Assembly: GCA_017508385.1 (NCBI GenBank)
Contig: JAFVZB010000072.1
Coordinates: 1 to 64,000 of the forward strand
From: Lentisphaeria bacterium
GTDB lineage: Bacteria; Verrucomicrobiota; Lentisphaeria; Victivallales; Victivallaceae
Direction of reading: 5' to 3'
Length of the DNA stretch: 64,000 nucleotides
The notes below the pieces were generated by a model, which saw nothing but the letters and a program-made list of their open reading frames with translations, was not told the DNA's origin and did not search any database. A program made the translations under genes and the position numbers. Shown piece by piece: positions 54,218 through 62,773 of this stretch (within the stretch, counting starts at the first letter, position 1; every line of letters begins with the position of its first letter).

Positions 54218-55567
54218 ATGAAACTTGATAGCGCAAGAGAGCTTTTTTTAAGAGAAAAAACGCCTGTGATGCTCTGCGGATTTTCAGGAGGAGCAGACAG
54301 TACGGCTGCGCTTTGTGTTTCAGACCTGCTGAAAAACGAGTGCGGATTTTCTCTTGTGGCAGTCCATTTTGACCACGGTCTGCGCAGGGAGTCCGCAAGT
54401 GAAGCCGAGTGGTGTCAGGAGTTCTGTGCGGCGAGAAATATCCGCTGTATCGTGGAAAAACTCAACGTTTCAAGCGACGGCGGCGGTCTGGAAAACGCCG
54501 CACGTCAGGCACGCCTTGCGGCTTGGAAAAGATTGTCAGCACTCCACGGAAACGCCGCAGTCATCACCGGACACCACGCCAATGACAAGTGCGAAAACCT
54601 TTTTCTGCGCCTCTTCCGTGGGTCAAATGCCAGCGGATTGACCGGCTTGCGCAGTGTAAGCGTGGTGGAACAAATCAAATTCATCCGTCCGCTTCTCGAT
54701 GTCACCAAAAGCGAGATCGAGGAGTATCTGCGTCGCAACGGCATAGAGTCGTGGATGGTCGATCAAAGCAACTTCGACTCAGCCATGCTGCGCAATTATT
54801 TGAGGAATGAGGTCATTCCCGGCATTGTAAAAAGAGCTCCGTTTGCCGGAGCAGGGTTGATGAAGTCCCTCGACGTCCTCGCCTGCGATGCCGATTTCAT
54901 CGAGCAGGAGGCGGAAAAAATCTACGCCTCGGGCAACGTCAACGCAAGAACATTCTGGATGGCTCTTCACGATGCAGTGGCGGTTCGGGTACTGCGCAAA
55001 TACCTTGCAAAAGAGAGCGGCAACGATGTTCCGGTATCATCCGAAAGTTTCGCCCGTTTCAAGTCGGAAGTTTCCAAAAACAAGAGCGAAATGCGCATCA
55101 TTCCCGTGGGCGGAGGAGTGGAAATCGCAGTTCAGGGAGAGCGTGTCGATATTCTGCATCCGGCTCCGCAGCAGCTCATCTGGAACTGGAAAACTCAGGA
55201 GTCTATCCAGTTCGGGGAGTTCATCATCGAGCGCCGTTACACCTCTTCTGCCGACAAAGCCGGAGCCGACCGGGCAAGTTTTGATGCCGCTCTGCTGGAT
55301 GATACTGTGATGTTGTCAGCGGCAGTTGAGGGTGAAAAATTTGTTCCGTTCGGCAGAAAAAGTCCGGAAAACATCAAAAAATTGCGGGTTGACCGTAAAA
55401 TTCCGTCTTATCCCGTTCTTCCGGTGTTCCGTGATTTGACCGGCAATGCGCTCTGGCTGCCCTTTGTGCGCAACGGAAACCGTTGTCTGGTGAGCAGTGA
55501 CACAAAAGAAATCGTCACCTTTTATGCCAATGCTCTATTTCCGACACGGGTAGGTAAAGGTAAATAA
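54218..55567 (+). CDS. tilS: tRNA(Ile)-lysidine synthetase
   Basis: A 449-residue enzyme that converts C34 of tRNA-Ile(CAU) to lysidine. The PP-loop motif SGGADS is at residues 23-28, HFDHGLR and HHAND are present, and the N-terminal ATPase domain is followed by TilS-type substrate-binding domains. The start at 54218 is preferred over 54194 by spacing from AGGA. The last eleven codons and the stop (55532-55567, ALFPTRVGKGK) lie inside the dispersed repeat, so the original C-terminus may have been replaced. Confidence 0.93.
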   Translation: MKLDSARELFLREKTPVMLCGFSGGADSTAALCVSDLLKNECGFSLVAVHFDHGLRRESASEAEWCQEFCAARNIRCIVEKLNVSSDGGGLENAARQARLAAWKRLSALHGNAAVITGHHANDKCENLFLRLFRGSNASGLTGLRSVSVVEQIKFIRPLLDVTKSEIEEYLRRNGIESWMVDQSNFDSAMLRNYLRNEVIPGIVKRAPFAGAGLMKSLDVLACDADFIEQEAEKIYASGNVNARTFWMALHDAVAVRVLRKYLAKESGNDVPVSSESFARFKSEVSKNKSEMRIIPVGGGVEIAVQGERVDILHPAPQQLIWNWKTQESIQFGEFIIERRYTSSADKAGADRASFDAALLDDTVMLSAAVEGEKFVPFGRKSPENIKKLRVDRKIPSYPVLPVFRDLTGNALWLPFVRNGNRCLVSSDTKEIVTFYANALFPTRVGKGK

Positions 55568-55679
55568 AAAAGTTTCTCCGCTTTTCTTGAAAGGGAGAGA
55601 GGGGCGCGGGGAGAGAGGGAAAACTTCTTTTCTCGTGAAAAGAAGTTTTCCCTCTTTCCCCGCATCATCTCCCCATATC
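55532..55679 (+). repeat. Dispersed hairpin repeat, copy 3
   Basis: A 148-bp unit nearly identical to 2134-2281. The 27-bp stem is 55606-55632 with 55637-55663 (one G-T pair), loop TCGT. It starts within tilS and ends 11 nt before the stop of the convergent UPF0489 gene. The outer ends TTTCCGACA and TATCGGGAA are partly complementary, hinting at short terminal inverted repeats. Confidence 0.85.
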
Positions 55680-55690
55680 GGGAACAAAGC

Positions 55691-56371
55691 TTATGCCAAA
55701 AGGGTCTCAAAGAGCGACAGCAGATGATCGGCAATCTCTTCTGCCGTTATGTTTTCGTTGCGGAACTTGAGTATCCGCACATAATCGCTTTCAAGTGACA
55801 CCGATATCGCCGTGGCGTGTCTGATAAGTTTGTGCCACAGCTTTGAGTTCTGAGGAAAGAGCGCATCACGGCAGAGAAAGTTGTCGCAATCGATATCGAG
55901 AATGTACGCTCCTGACGGAACGTCTCGCAGCAGCGGAGTCAGAAACGAGTCGTCGAGCACATTTTTTGCCATGGGATAAAACTTTTCCGGTTCGTTGAGT
56001 TGAGTCAACTCATCGGGAAACTTCGGGTCGAAAAGCAGCTCCATTCTTCCGTTTGCCGGAGTCGTTTCATTGACGTGAGCAATAACTTTGGCGTAATCGG
56101 TCAATCCCGATTGCAACGCCCAGTCGATGTGCTCATCGTGTTTGAGCTGCGCTACGGCATCGAGCACGCACTCTTTTGATTTCCAGGCTCCCGGCATGAC
56201 CTCTTTTGCTCCGCGGAACGCCTGCACGACATCGGTGTGGTGGTCGAGCGTGACCGTGCCGAGACTTCTCTCAGGGGAGCTGCGTTTCACCTCAGCCCAG
56301 AGTTCGAGAACTTCGTGATGATAATCCGATACCGAGACCGGAGTGTTTTTGAACTGAAAAAAAGTTGTCAT
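55691..56371 (-). CDS. UPF0489 family protein (arginase-like fold)
   Basis: A 226-residue protein with VTLDHHTDVVQAF near the start and YILDIDCDNFLCRDAL in the last third. These His/Asp motifs are of the UPF0489 (C5orf22-like) family, related to arginase/deacetylase folds. The start at 56371 is set by a strong GGAGGAGG. Its substrate is unknown. It is convergent with tilS across repeat copy 3 and divergent from azlC. Confidence 0.8.
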   Translation of the reverse strand: MTTFFQFKNTPVSVSDYHHEVLELWAEVKRSSPERSLGTVTLDHHTDVVQAFRGAKEVMPGAWKSKECVLDAVAQLKHDEHIDWALQSGLTDYAKVIAHVNETTPANGRMELLFDPKFPDELTQLNEPEKFYPMAKNVLDDSFLTPLLRDVPSGAYILDIDCDNFLCRDALFPQNSKLWHKLIRHATAISVSLESDYVRILKFRNENITAEEIADHLLSLFETLLA

Positions 56372-56410
56372 AAAAGACCTCCTCCTTAAGATAACTCCAT
56401 AATATTGAAG

Positions 56411-56439
56411 TTGCAAACCTTACTCGAAGGATGTATATT
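56411..56439 (+). promoter_or_regulatory. azlCD promoter
   Basis: TTGCAA (56411-56416), 17-nt spacer, TATATT (56434-56439), about 30 nt before azlC. Confidence 0.6.
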
Positions 56440-56468
56440 ATAAATCAGCATTTTTACAGGAATATATC

Positions 56469-57188
56469 ATGTTTTTTACTGAAAAGAGTATAATATCCGC
56501 ATTCCGGGTGTCACTTCCGGTGCTCATGGGTTACACCACGATGGGAATGGCATTCGGCATATTGATGGTGACCGACACTCAGTTCGGACCATTGTGGGTG
56601 CTTCTTCTGAGCATAACTCAGGAGTCAGGCAGTCTCCAGTTCGCCGCCGTTGGAATGATGAAGCAGCTCATGCCGCTTGCCGAAACTGCACTGATGTCGC
56701 TTCTGATAAATATCCGTTACAGCGTTTACGGACTCTCTCTCATCGAGCCGTTCAAAAAGTGCGGCTGGCGGCGTTTTTACATGATAGGAGCCCTGACCGA
56801 TGAGACCTACGCACTTCTGGTGCAGGATGAGCGTCCGGCAGATGTCAAACGTGAGGACTTCATGTTTCTGGTCGCCATCTTCAACCACCTCTACTGGATA
56901 GTCGGAACTCTCGCAGGAGCTCTTGCCGGAAAGATGCTCAAATGCGATATGCGCGGAGTCGATTTTGCCATGACCGCTCTCTTTCTCGTGATCATGACCG
57001 ACCAGCTGAGAGAAAAGAAAAACCGTGTCCCGGCGGTGATTGGATTTATCTGCACATTGGTGTCTCTGCTGATTTTCGGAGAAAACCGGATGCTGCCTCC
57101 GGCGATGCTGGCGATGATTTTTATACTGATATTTATCCGCAACACACCTCTGCTCAAGGAGTTGAAGAAGGAGTCATACAATGAGTGA
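56469..57188 (+). CDS. azlC: Branched-chain amino acid exporter, large subunit AzlC
   Basis: A 239-residue membrane protein of the AzlC/BrnF family. It has PVLMGYTTMGMAFG near the start, the QESGSLQFAAVGMM half-helix region, LINIRYSVYGLSL, and GALTDETYAL, all characteristic. With AzlD it forms an exporter of branched-chain or related amino acids. It overlaps azlD by 8 nt. Confidence 0.92.
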   Translation: MFFTEKSIISAFRVSLPVLMGYTTMGMAFGILMVTDTQFGPLWVLLLSITQESGSLQFAAVGMMKQLMPLAETALMSLLINIRYSVYGLSLIEPFKKCGWRRFYMIGALTDETYALLVQDERPADVKREDFMFLVAIFNHLYWIVGTLAGALAGKMLKCDMRGVDFAMTALFLVIMTDQLREKKNRVPAVIGFICTLVSLLIFGENRMLPPAMLAMIFILIFIRNTPLLKELKKESYNE

Positions 57189-57510
57189 CGTAACGCTTCA
57201 CGCTCTTTTGATGGTACTGGTGATGTCGGTTGTGACCCATCTTCTGCGGGCATTCCCATTTATTGTTTTCGGAATAACCGGCAAAGCTCCGAAGATAGCA
57301 GTTTACCTCGGAAAAGCCCTCTCACCTGCGGCGATAGCGATGCTGGTGGTGTACTGTTTCCGTCAGGTCGAATTGACCGTGCCGGAAAAATTCCTGCCTG
57401 AACTGATATCATCCATCGCAGTAATTTGGCTGCATCTCTGGAAAAAGAACCCGCTGATATCCATCTTCAGCGGAACAGTTCTCTACATGCTGCTCATACG
57501 CAGCATCTGA
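57181..57510 (+). CDS. azlD: Branched-chain amino acid exporter, small subunit AzlD
   Basis: A 109-residue protein with three or four hydrophobic helices, including THLLRAFPFIVFG and LGKALSPAAIAMLVVYC, the AzlD/BrnE pattern. It is translated from a start 8 nt inside azlC and is the partner subunit. The gene is followed by repeat copy 4 before the convergent C10 peptidase gene. Confidence 0.92.
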   Translation: MSDVTLHALLMVLVMSVVTHLLRAFPFIVFGITGKAPKIAVYLGKALSPAAIAMLVVYCFRQVELTVPEKFLPELISSIAVIWLHLWKKNPLISIFSGTVLYMLLIRSI

Positions 57511-57588
57511 TTGTTTTTCAGACATTTAAGGCAGAAAATAAAGACAGCTGCATGCGGCGTTGCAAACCAACTCTTTAAGAGAAATTAA

Positions 57589-57726
57589 AAAAGTACTCCG
57601 CTTTTCTTGAAAGGGAGAGATCCGCCGTCGCCAAGGCTATGGCGGGACAGGGGGAAAAGAATAACGAAGCCGACGTTCGGCTTCTTTTCTCGTGAAAAGA
57701 AGTTTTCCCTCTTTCCCCGCATCATC
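57589..57726 (+). repeat. Dispersed hairpin repeat, copy 4 (remodelled)
   Basis: The outer parts match the other copies: AAAAAAGTACTCCGCTTTTC at 57589-57608 and the CTTTCCCCGCATCATC end. The inner 9-bp stem CTTCTTTTC/GAAAAGAAG with loop TCGT is kept. The left arm of the long stem is replaced by about 60 nt carrying two new palindromes, CCGCC...GGCGG (57622-57645 region) and GAAGCCGA-CGT-TCGGCTTC (57666-57684). It lies between convergent azlD and the C10 peptidase gene. Confidence 0.8.
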
Positions 57727-57735
57727 ACTCCACTG

Positions 57736-60700
57736 TCAGGAAATGACTGCGAATTTGCTTTCGAGGTCGGTTTCGATTCTGGAGTTGAGGTCGTTCCAGT
57801 TTCCGGCGTAGCCGGCTCCCCAGTAGCCGATTCCTCCCCAGCCGGTGACGTGTTCTCTGAGCAGGATATCGTCGTAACCGTCGCCGTTGAAGTCGCCGAC
57901 GGATTCGACTTCAAAGCCTGTATCCATAGTACCTGCCCAGCGGCTGTTTGATGAGTTGCCGTTTTCCCAGATCCACACTTCGTTGTTGTATTTGTTTACC
58001 ACGACGATATCATCGATCTGGTCTGCGCTGAAGTCGCCGGAAGCGGCGTATTCCCAGGCTGAGCCGAGGAATCCTGCGGTGCGGATACTCCAATCCCAGC
58101 TCTTGAAGGTGCTGTCGTTGTTGCCCCAGAGGTAGAGGAACTTGTTGTCATTATTTTTGACGACAAGGCTGTCTGTCGGAGCTCCGAAATTGCCTGAACC
58201 GAGCAGTTCCCAGACGATTTTGGCATTATCCTCAACGTGCCAGATATCTTTGTATGAAGTTCCGTCGAGAACAACTCCGAAGTTGCCTTTTTCGTCGGCG
58301 ATGAGGATGTCATCAAAATCATCGTTTCCGCCGAGGGCGCCGACAGATTTTGCATTGAAATTGCCTGCGACGTGGCAGAGGCTGACGTAGCCGTAGTCGG
58401 CACGGTCGATGTTGCTCCATGCGGCGAAAGTGCTGTTTGCGGCGTTGTAGAGCAGTATTCCGTCTTTCTTGACGGAGGAGCCTGAGAAGCGTCCTGTTCC
58501 TGCGACACGCCACATATCAAGCTCTTTTTCGCTCCACTCCCATACTCCCTGCCACTGCGGAGCGGTATCGGCGTTGATGGCGACAAAACCGACCTTGCCC
58601 TGTTCCTGATCCCATGCGAGTATCTGGCTGAGGTTGTTGCCTTTGATGTTATCCACCGGAGTGATGTCGGTGATGTTGGTGATTATCGCACTGTCGAGCG
58701 TCTCATTGCCGACATTGTCGGTGACTTTGAAGTGGACCATGCCGTTTTCATACATGGTGACAGAGCTTCCGGTGAACCACTTGATGTTATCGAAGCTGTA
58801 CTGGATCGAGGCGACTCCGCTGCCGTCATCGGTTCCCTGCGCGGTGATGGTGATTTCACTTGCCACGGCGGCGGTCGTGGATTTTTTCAGCTGAAGCTCA
58901 GGAGCGGTTTTATCAATGTTTTTCACCGTAAGAGAGGTGATGCTGCTGTTGCCTGCGGCATCGGTCGAGCGCAGGAGCACATCGGCATTTTCGGATACGG
59001 TGATGTTTCCTGAGTAAGCCATCCACTTGCCGCCGCCGATCTTGTACTCGTTGAGAGCTGAATCTGCGGCGAAAGCGGCGGTGACGATGACCTCTTTATT
59101 TGTCCACCCGGTCGTGTTGACGGTGTAGAGAGGTTTATCCGGAGCGATTCTGTCGATGTTGTTGACGGTGTACGCTGCGATATCTCCGACGTTTCCTGCG
59201 GCATCGGTCGAGCGGAAATATACTGTTCCGTTGGCGGTGAATTTGATGGCTGAGGTGTAAGTCAACCACTCTTTGCCGTCGAAGGAATACTCATTTGTTC
59301 CGTTGACTTCGGTGAAAGCCGCTGAAACATAAACGTCCTTGTTGGTCGGAGCAGTGATGTTCGCAGTTACTTTCGGAGCTTCAGGAGCGACACGGTCGAT
59401 ATTGGTGACGGCGTAGTTGGTGATGGAAGCGTTTCCAAGCTCATCGCTTGAGCGGAAACGGATGATTCCGTTTTCAGTGAAGAGTATCGGCTTGGTGTAA
59501 ACCTGCCACTCTCCGCCGTTGACGGAGTACTCGTTTTTCACCGAGGCGGCGTCAAAAGTTGCGGAAACGGTGACGTTTGCACGGGTCGGAGCCGTTATAT
59601 CCGCAGAAGCCACCGGTTTTTCCGGAGGAGTCTTGTCGATGTTGTCAACGACATAACTTGCAACTTCACTGATGTTTCCCGCCTCATCGAGCGAGCGGAA
59701 ATATACGGTGCAGTTTGAAGCGATGATTACCTTGTTCTGGCAGTTCGTCCAGCTGCTGCCGTCAAGCGAGTACTGCTTGTAGAAACTGTCTGAAGCGAAC
59801 GTGACCGACAGAGTGACATCTTTGTTGGTAAGTTCGGTGATGTCCGCCGTCACAGAGGGTTTATCCGGAGCAACTTTGTCGATATTGTCAACGATATAAT
59901 CGGTCACGGGGGAGTTGTTGCCTGCGGCATCGACAGCTCTGAAACTTACTTTGCCGTTCTGGCTCATCACAACTCCGTTTGCCGGATACTCCTGCCAGTT
60001 ACCGTCATTGATGCAGTACTCTTTTTTGATCGCATCAGAGGGGAACGTTGCGCTGACGGTGACGTCCTTGTTGGTCATCTTTGTGATATCGGCGGTCGCC
60101 ACCGGAGCGTCAGGAGCAATGGTGTCATTGACCGAAAGCAGTATCTTGTTGTCGGCAAAGGCAAGAGTGTAGGCATCGCTGGCAAACGGATTGCTGCTGT
60201 TGAGCGTGTATTTCTGGCTGCCGACACTCAATGTGACGCTGAAAGTGCGCAGTTTTGTTGAGTTCACTCCTTGAACGAGAGTAAAGGTCTCAGCCATGAT
60301 GTCCTGATTGATGGTGACATTGATGGAGCTTCCGGTGGCGGTGGCAAAACCGGTCTCTCCGGCGGTGTCACTGAGGACGAGCATCGGTCCGATATTGGTC
60401 ACATCATCAATGACCATAGTAACATCCAGAGAGTTTTCTGCGCCTCCGAAAGAGCCGTAAATGAGAGAACCGTTGTTGATGGAAATAGCGTTTTTGCCTC
60501 CGCCGAGGTCGATATCGCCCATGACGGCGGAGTTTTTGTCGAGCGAAATCGAGTCTGAGCCGGCACCGCTCCGGACGGCGTAACCATTTACTGAAGCGAC
60601 GAAGTTTTTATCGAGCTTGTCGTAAAAGTATCCGTTTTCGATGTTGAGATTTTTTTCGATGTACTCAAAGCCGTTGGCGTGATTTCCGGCAAACACAAAG

Positions 60701-61983
60701 CTGTTGTCAAGATTGATATCGACAGCCTCGGAGCCGTTCTGCTTGAAAACGGAGTCCGCTCCTGAGACGTTGAGGATGATTCCGGCATCGATAACCTCAA
60801 AACTCATGGCGTTCTTGGATTGGAAACCGATGGAAGAGCTGAATCTGAGGTTGGTTTTGATATTCTGAAACGACACATCGACGTTGGAAGTGATTTCAGC
60901 TTTGGTTTTGATGGTGATGGTTTTTCCGGCAAGCGCATCATCAAAGGTGAAAGTTGTCGCCTTATCGACCTGGATATTGTTGATTCTCTGCATACCGCGC
61001 AGGAAAGAGCCTCCGTAGTATTCGCTCTTGTCTGAGGTGACTTTGACGGTCACATCGGGTGAGAGGTCGATGGTGATGTAGTTGAGTTTGAGATTGGTCA
61101 ACTCATTGACAGTGTACCATTTGGAGTTTGAAGCGTTGATTCCCCAGCCGTAGTTGAGGTGATACTCATATCCGTTTGCATCGGTTTTTCTGTAACCATC
61201 CATGTAGATGGCGTGACCGGGAATACCGACTCTGAGCGGCTCGCCGTAGTCGAGCACCTCTCTGATGACCGAGTAGCCGACATCGTTGAGCGTTCCGTTA
61301 TTGGTGATGGTTTTGTCGGTTTCGCTGCTGCCTTTGAGGTAGATGAAGAAGTGGCTGTCGAAGCCTGCGGCTTTGAAAGCGTTGCTGCTTCTGCCATCGG
61401 TGGAGTCAGTTAACCACCACGATGTGCCGGTTGAACTCGCGTAAGTTGAGTGATTTTTCAGACCGCAGTAAAAGTTGAGTGCGGCAATGAAGTCTCCGCT
61501 TTTGAGGTCGGGAGTTTTGAGCAGGTTGTTGATTTCGCTCATCGAACCCTCGCCGTTGGTCGGATTGTCGCTGGCGTAGTAGGTTTTTTGATCGTGGCCG
61601 AGAATGTAATAATCGTTTGAAGTTACGGTGAAGCTGAGTTTGTAGCCTCTCTCGAGCCAGTAGTAAAGGATCTGTGAGTCTGCGGTATTCGAGCATCCCG
61701 TGACGCTCTTGTTTGAACTTGTTGCAGATATGTTCGGACAGAATTTATTGTAGGTGTAACCGGTAAGAGCGGTCTGTTTGCCGTTTATCTTAATGTAAAT
61801 GGTTCCGCTCTGGTTCCACAAAGTCGAGGTGAGGATAGTTCCCGGAGTATAGGTGTAATCCGCTTCGGTATTGATGATTATTGAAACATAGTTCTGTGCG
61901 GAGTCACCCTCGATCAGCAGATCGATAAGGTCTTCACTCTGAGCGGCGGCAACGTCTGATACCGGTGTGAAAAAATTCGACAT
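57736..61983 (-). CDS. C10-type peptidase with Ig-like repeats and FG-GAP domain
   Basis: A 1415-residue multidomain protein. An N-terminal streptopain-like C10 cysteine peptidase has WNQSG and NKFCP (near 57-84), the nucleophile Cys97 in VTGCSNTADSQILYYW, His257 in GIPGHAIYMDGY and Trp280 in HLNYGWG. A beta-helix-like region follows (about 310-610). Then come six Ig-like repeats of about 87 residues, each opening D-x-x-A/P-P-(D/E) with ADIT...TNKDVTVSA. A C-terminal FG-GAP/VCBS-like propeller ends with GDFNGDGYDDILLRE. No classical signal peptide is visible. It is probably a surface or secreted protease/adhesin, possibly self-processing as C10 proenzymes are. Confidence 0.85.
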   Translation of the reverse strand: MSNFFTPVSDVAAAQSEDLIDLLIEGDSAQNYVSIIINTEADYTYTPGTILTSTLWNQSGTIYIKINGKQTALTGYTYNKFCPNISATSSNKSVTGCSNTADSQILYYWLERGYKLSFTVTSNDYYILGHDQKTYYASDNPTNGEGSMSEINNLLKTPDLKSGDFIAALNFYCGLKNHSTYASSTGTSWWLTDSTDGRSSNAFKAAGFDSHFFIYLKGSSETDKTITNNGTLNDVGYSVIREVLDYGEPLRVGIPGHAIYMDGYRKTDANGYEYHLNYGWGINASNSKWYTVNELTNLKLNYITIDLSPDVTVKVTSDKSEYYGGSFLRGMQRINNIQVDKATTFTFDDALAGKTITIKTKAEITSNVDVSFQNIKTNLRFSSSIGFQSKNAMSFEVIDAGIILNVSGADSVFKQNGSEAVDINLDNSFVFAGNHANGFEYIEKNLNIENGYFYDKLDKNFVASVNGYAVRSGAGSDSISLDKNSAVMGDIDLGGGKNAISINNGSLIYGSFGGAENSLDVTMVIDDVTNIGPMLVLSDTAGETGFATATGSSINVTINQDIMAETFTLVQGVNSTKLRTFSVTLSVGSQKYTLNSSNPFASDAYTLAFADNKILLSVNDTIAPDAPVATADITKMTNKDVTVSATFPSDAIKKEYCINDGNWQEYPANGVVMSQNGKVSFRAVDAAGNNSPVTDYIVDNIDKVAPDKPSVTADITELTNKDVTLSVTFASDSFYKQYSLDGSSWTNCQNKVIIASNCTVYFRSLDEAGNISEVASYVVDNIDKTPPEKPVASADITAPTRANVTVSATFDAASVKNEYSVNGGEWQVYTKPILFTENGIIRFRSSDELGNASITNYAVTNIDRVAPEAPKVTANITAPTNKDVYVSAAFTEVNGTNEYSFDGKEWLTYTSAIKFTANGTVYFRSTDAAGNVGDIAAYTVNNIDRIAPDKPLYTVNTTGWTNKEVIVTAAFAADSALNEYKIGGGKWMAYSGNITVSENADVLLRSTDAAGNSSITSLTVKNIDKTAPELQLKKSTTAAVASEITITAQGTDDGSGVASIQYSFDNIKWFTGSSVTMYENGMVHFKVTDNVGNETLDSAIITNITDITPVDNIKGNNLSQILAWDQEQGKVGFVAINADTAPQWQGVWEWSEKELDMWRVAGTGRFSGSSVKKDGILLYNAANSTFAAWSNIDRADYGYVSLCHVAGNFNAKSVGALGGNDDFDDILIADEKGNFGVVLDGTSYKDIWHVEDNAKIVWELLGSGNFGAPTDSLVVKNNDNKFLYLWGNNDSTFKSWDWSIRTAGFLGSAWEYAASGDFSADQIDDIVVVNKYNNEVWIWENGNSSNSRWAGTMDTGFEVESVGDFNGDGYDDILLREHVTGWGGIGYWGAGYAGNWNDLNSRIETDLESKFAVIS

Positions 61984-62033
61984 GTTTTACAGCTCCTGTA
62001 AGGTGTAACTTGTTATTATATACCGTCAGAGCT

Positions 62034-62062
62034 AAGATAGCACATAAGAGTGTAAAAATCAA
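62034..62062 (-). promoter_or_regulatory. Promoter of the C10 peptidase gene
   Basis: On the minus strand TTGATT (62057-62062), 17-nt spacer, TATCTT (62034-62039), about 50 nt before the start codon; AGGAG precedes the ATG. Confidence 0.6.
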
Positions 62063-62116
62063 GCTGTAAAGTACTGTTTTTGCACAAAAAAGATACTTTT
62101 TACACGCAGAACTGTT

Positions 62117-62773
62117 TCAGTCTACTGTGATTTCCCGCAATTTGTTTTCGATTTCACTGCGGAACTTTTCCAATTCATCGGCAGTGGCATTTTGCGGAGC
62201 GTAAAACGGCCCCCTTATTACCAGCGTGATGGTGGCTCCCGGCTTGGGAAGTTGAAAACGGTCCCAGCTTTTGAGCTGCCAGTATTTTGAGGCGTTGAGC
62301 GAAACAGTAACAATGGGAGCTCCGGTGAGGGCGGCAAGCTGAATGGCTCCCTTTTTGAGCGTGTACGCAGGACCTCTCGGGCCATCGGGAGTGAGTGCTA
62401 CATTGTACCCCTCTTTCAACACTCTCAATGCTTCGAGCTGGGCGTGAGCTCCGCCCCGTGAGCTTGACCCGCGGGCGCAGTTTATTCCGAGATGCTTGAG
62501 CAGGTCGGTGATGTACTGCCCGTCTCTCGAAGCACTTACGATGGCGACGGTCTGCGACCTCATCGGGTCTTTGATGGCGCAGGGGAAGTATAAGAGCCGG
62601 TTGTGCCATGTAAGACCGATTTTGGGATAGGTCGTTTGCAGTATTCCTGCCGGGTCATCGGTTTTGTGGCGGAAGAGCACAGTGTACATCAGTTTGAGCA
62701 GCTGCGCCGGAAACCAGTAAAGCCAGGTCGGAAACTTTTTTATATTGCGGAATTTTTTCTTGAGAAATCCCAT
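62117..62773 (-). CDS. DUF374-type lysophospholipid acyltransferase
   Basis: A 218-residue membrane-associated acyltransferase-like protein. The catalytic-type motif is TWHNRLL (His, then Asn/Arg in place of the usual Asp spacing) and TPDGPRGPAYTLKKGA is the DUF374 signature. Such proteins act in lipid A or phospholipid acylation. The start at 62773 overlaps the nth stop as TAATG. A longer in-frame version lies inside nth and is rejected. Confidence 0.82.
   Translation of the reverse strand: MGFLKKKFRNIKKFPTWLYWFPAQLLKLMYTVLFRHKTDDPAGILQTTYPKIGLTWHNRLLYFPCAIKDPMRSQTVAIVSASRDGQYITDLLKHLGINCARGSSSRGGAHAQLEALRVLKEGYNVALTPDGPRGPAYTLKKGAIQLAALTGAPIVTVSLNASKYWQLKSWDRFQLPKPGATITLVIRGPFYAPQNATADELEKFRSEIENKLREITVD

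Noticed and set aside
1-57726. The four hairpin repeats as a CRISPR array or a complete insertion sequence
   Set aside because: The copies are kilobases apart, not regularly spaced, have no spacers, and no cas or transposase gene is present.
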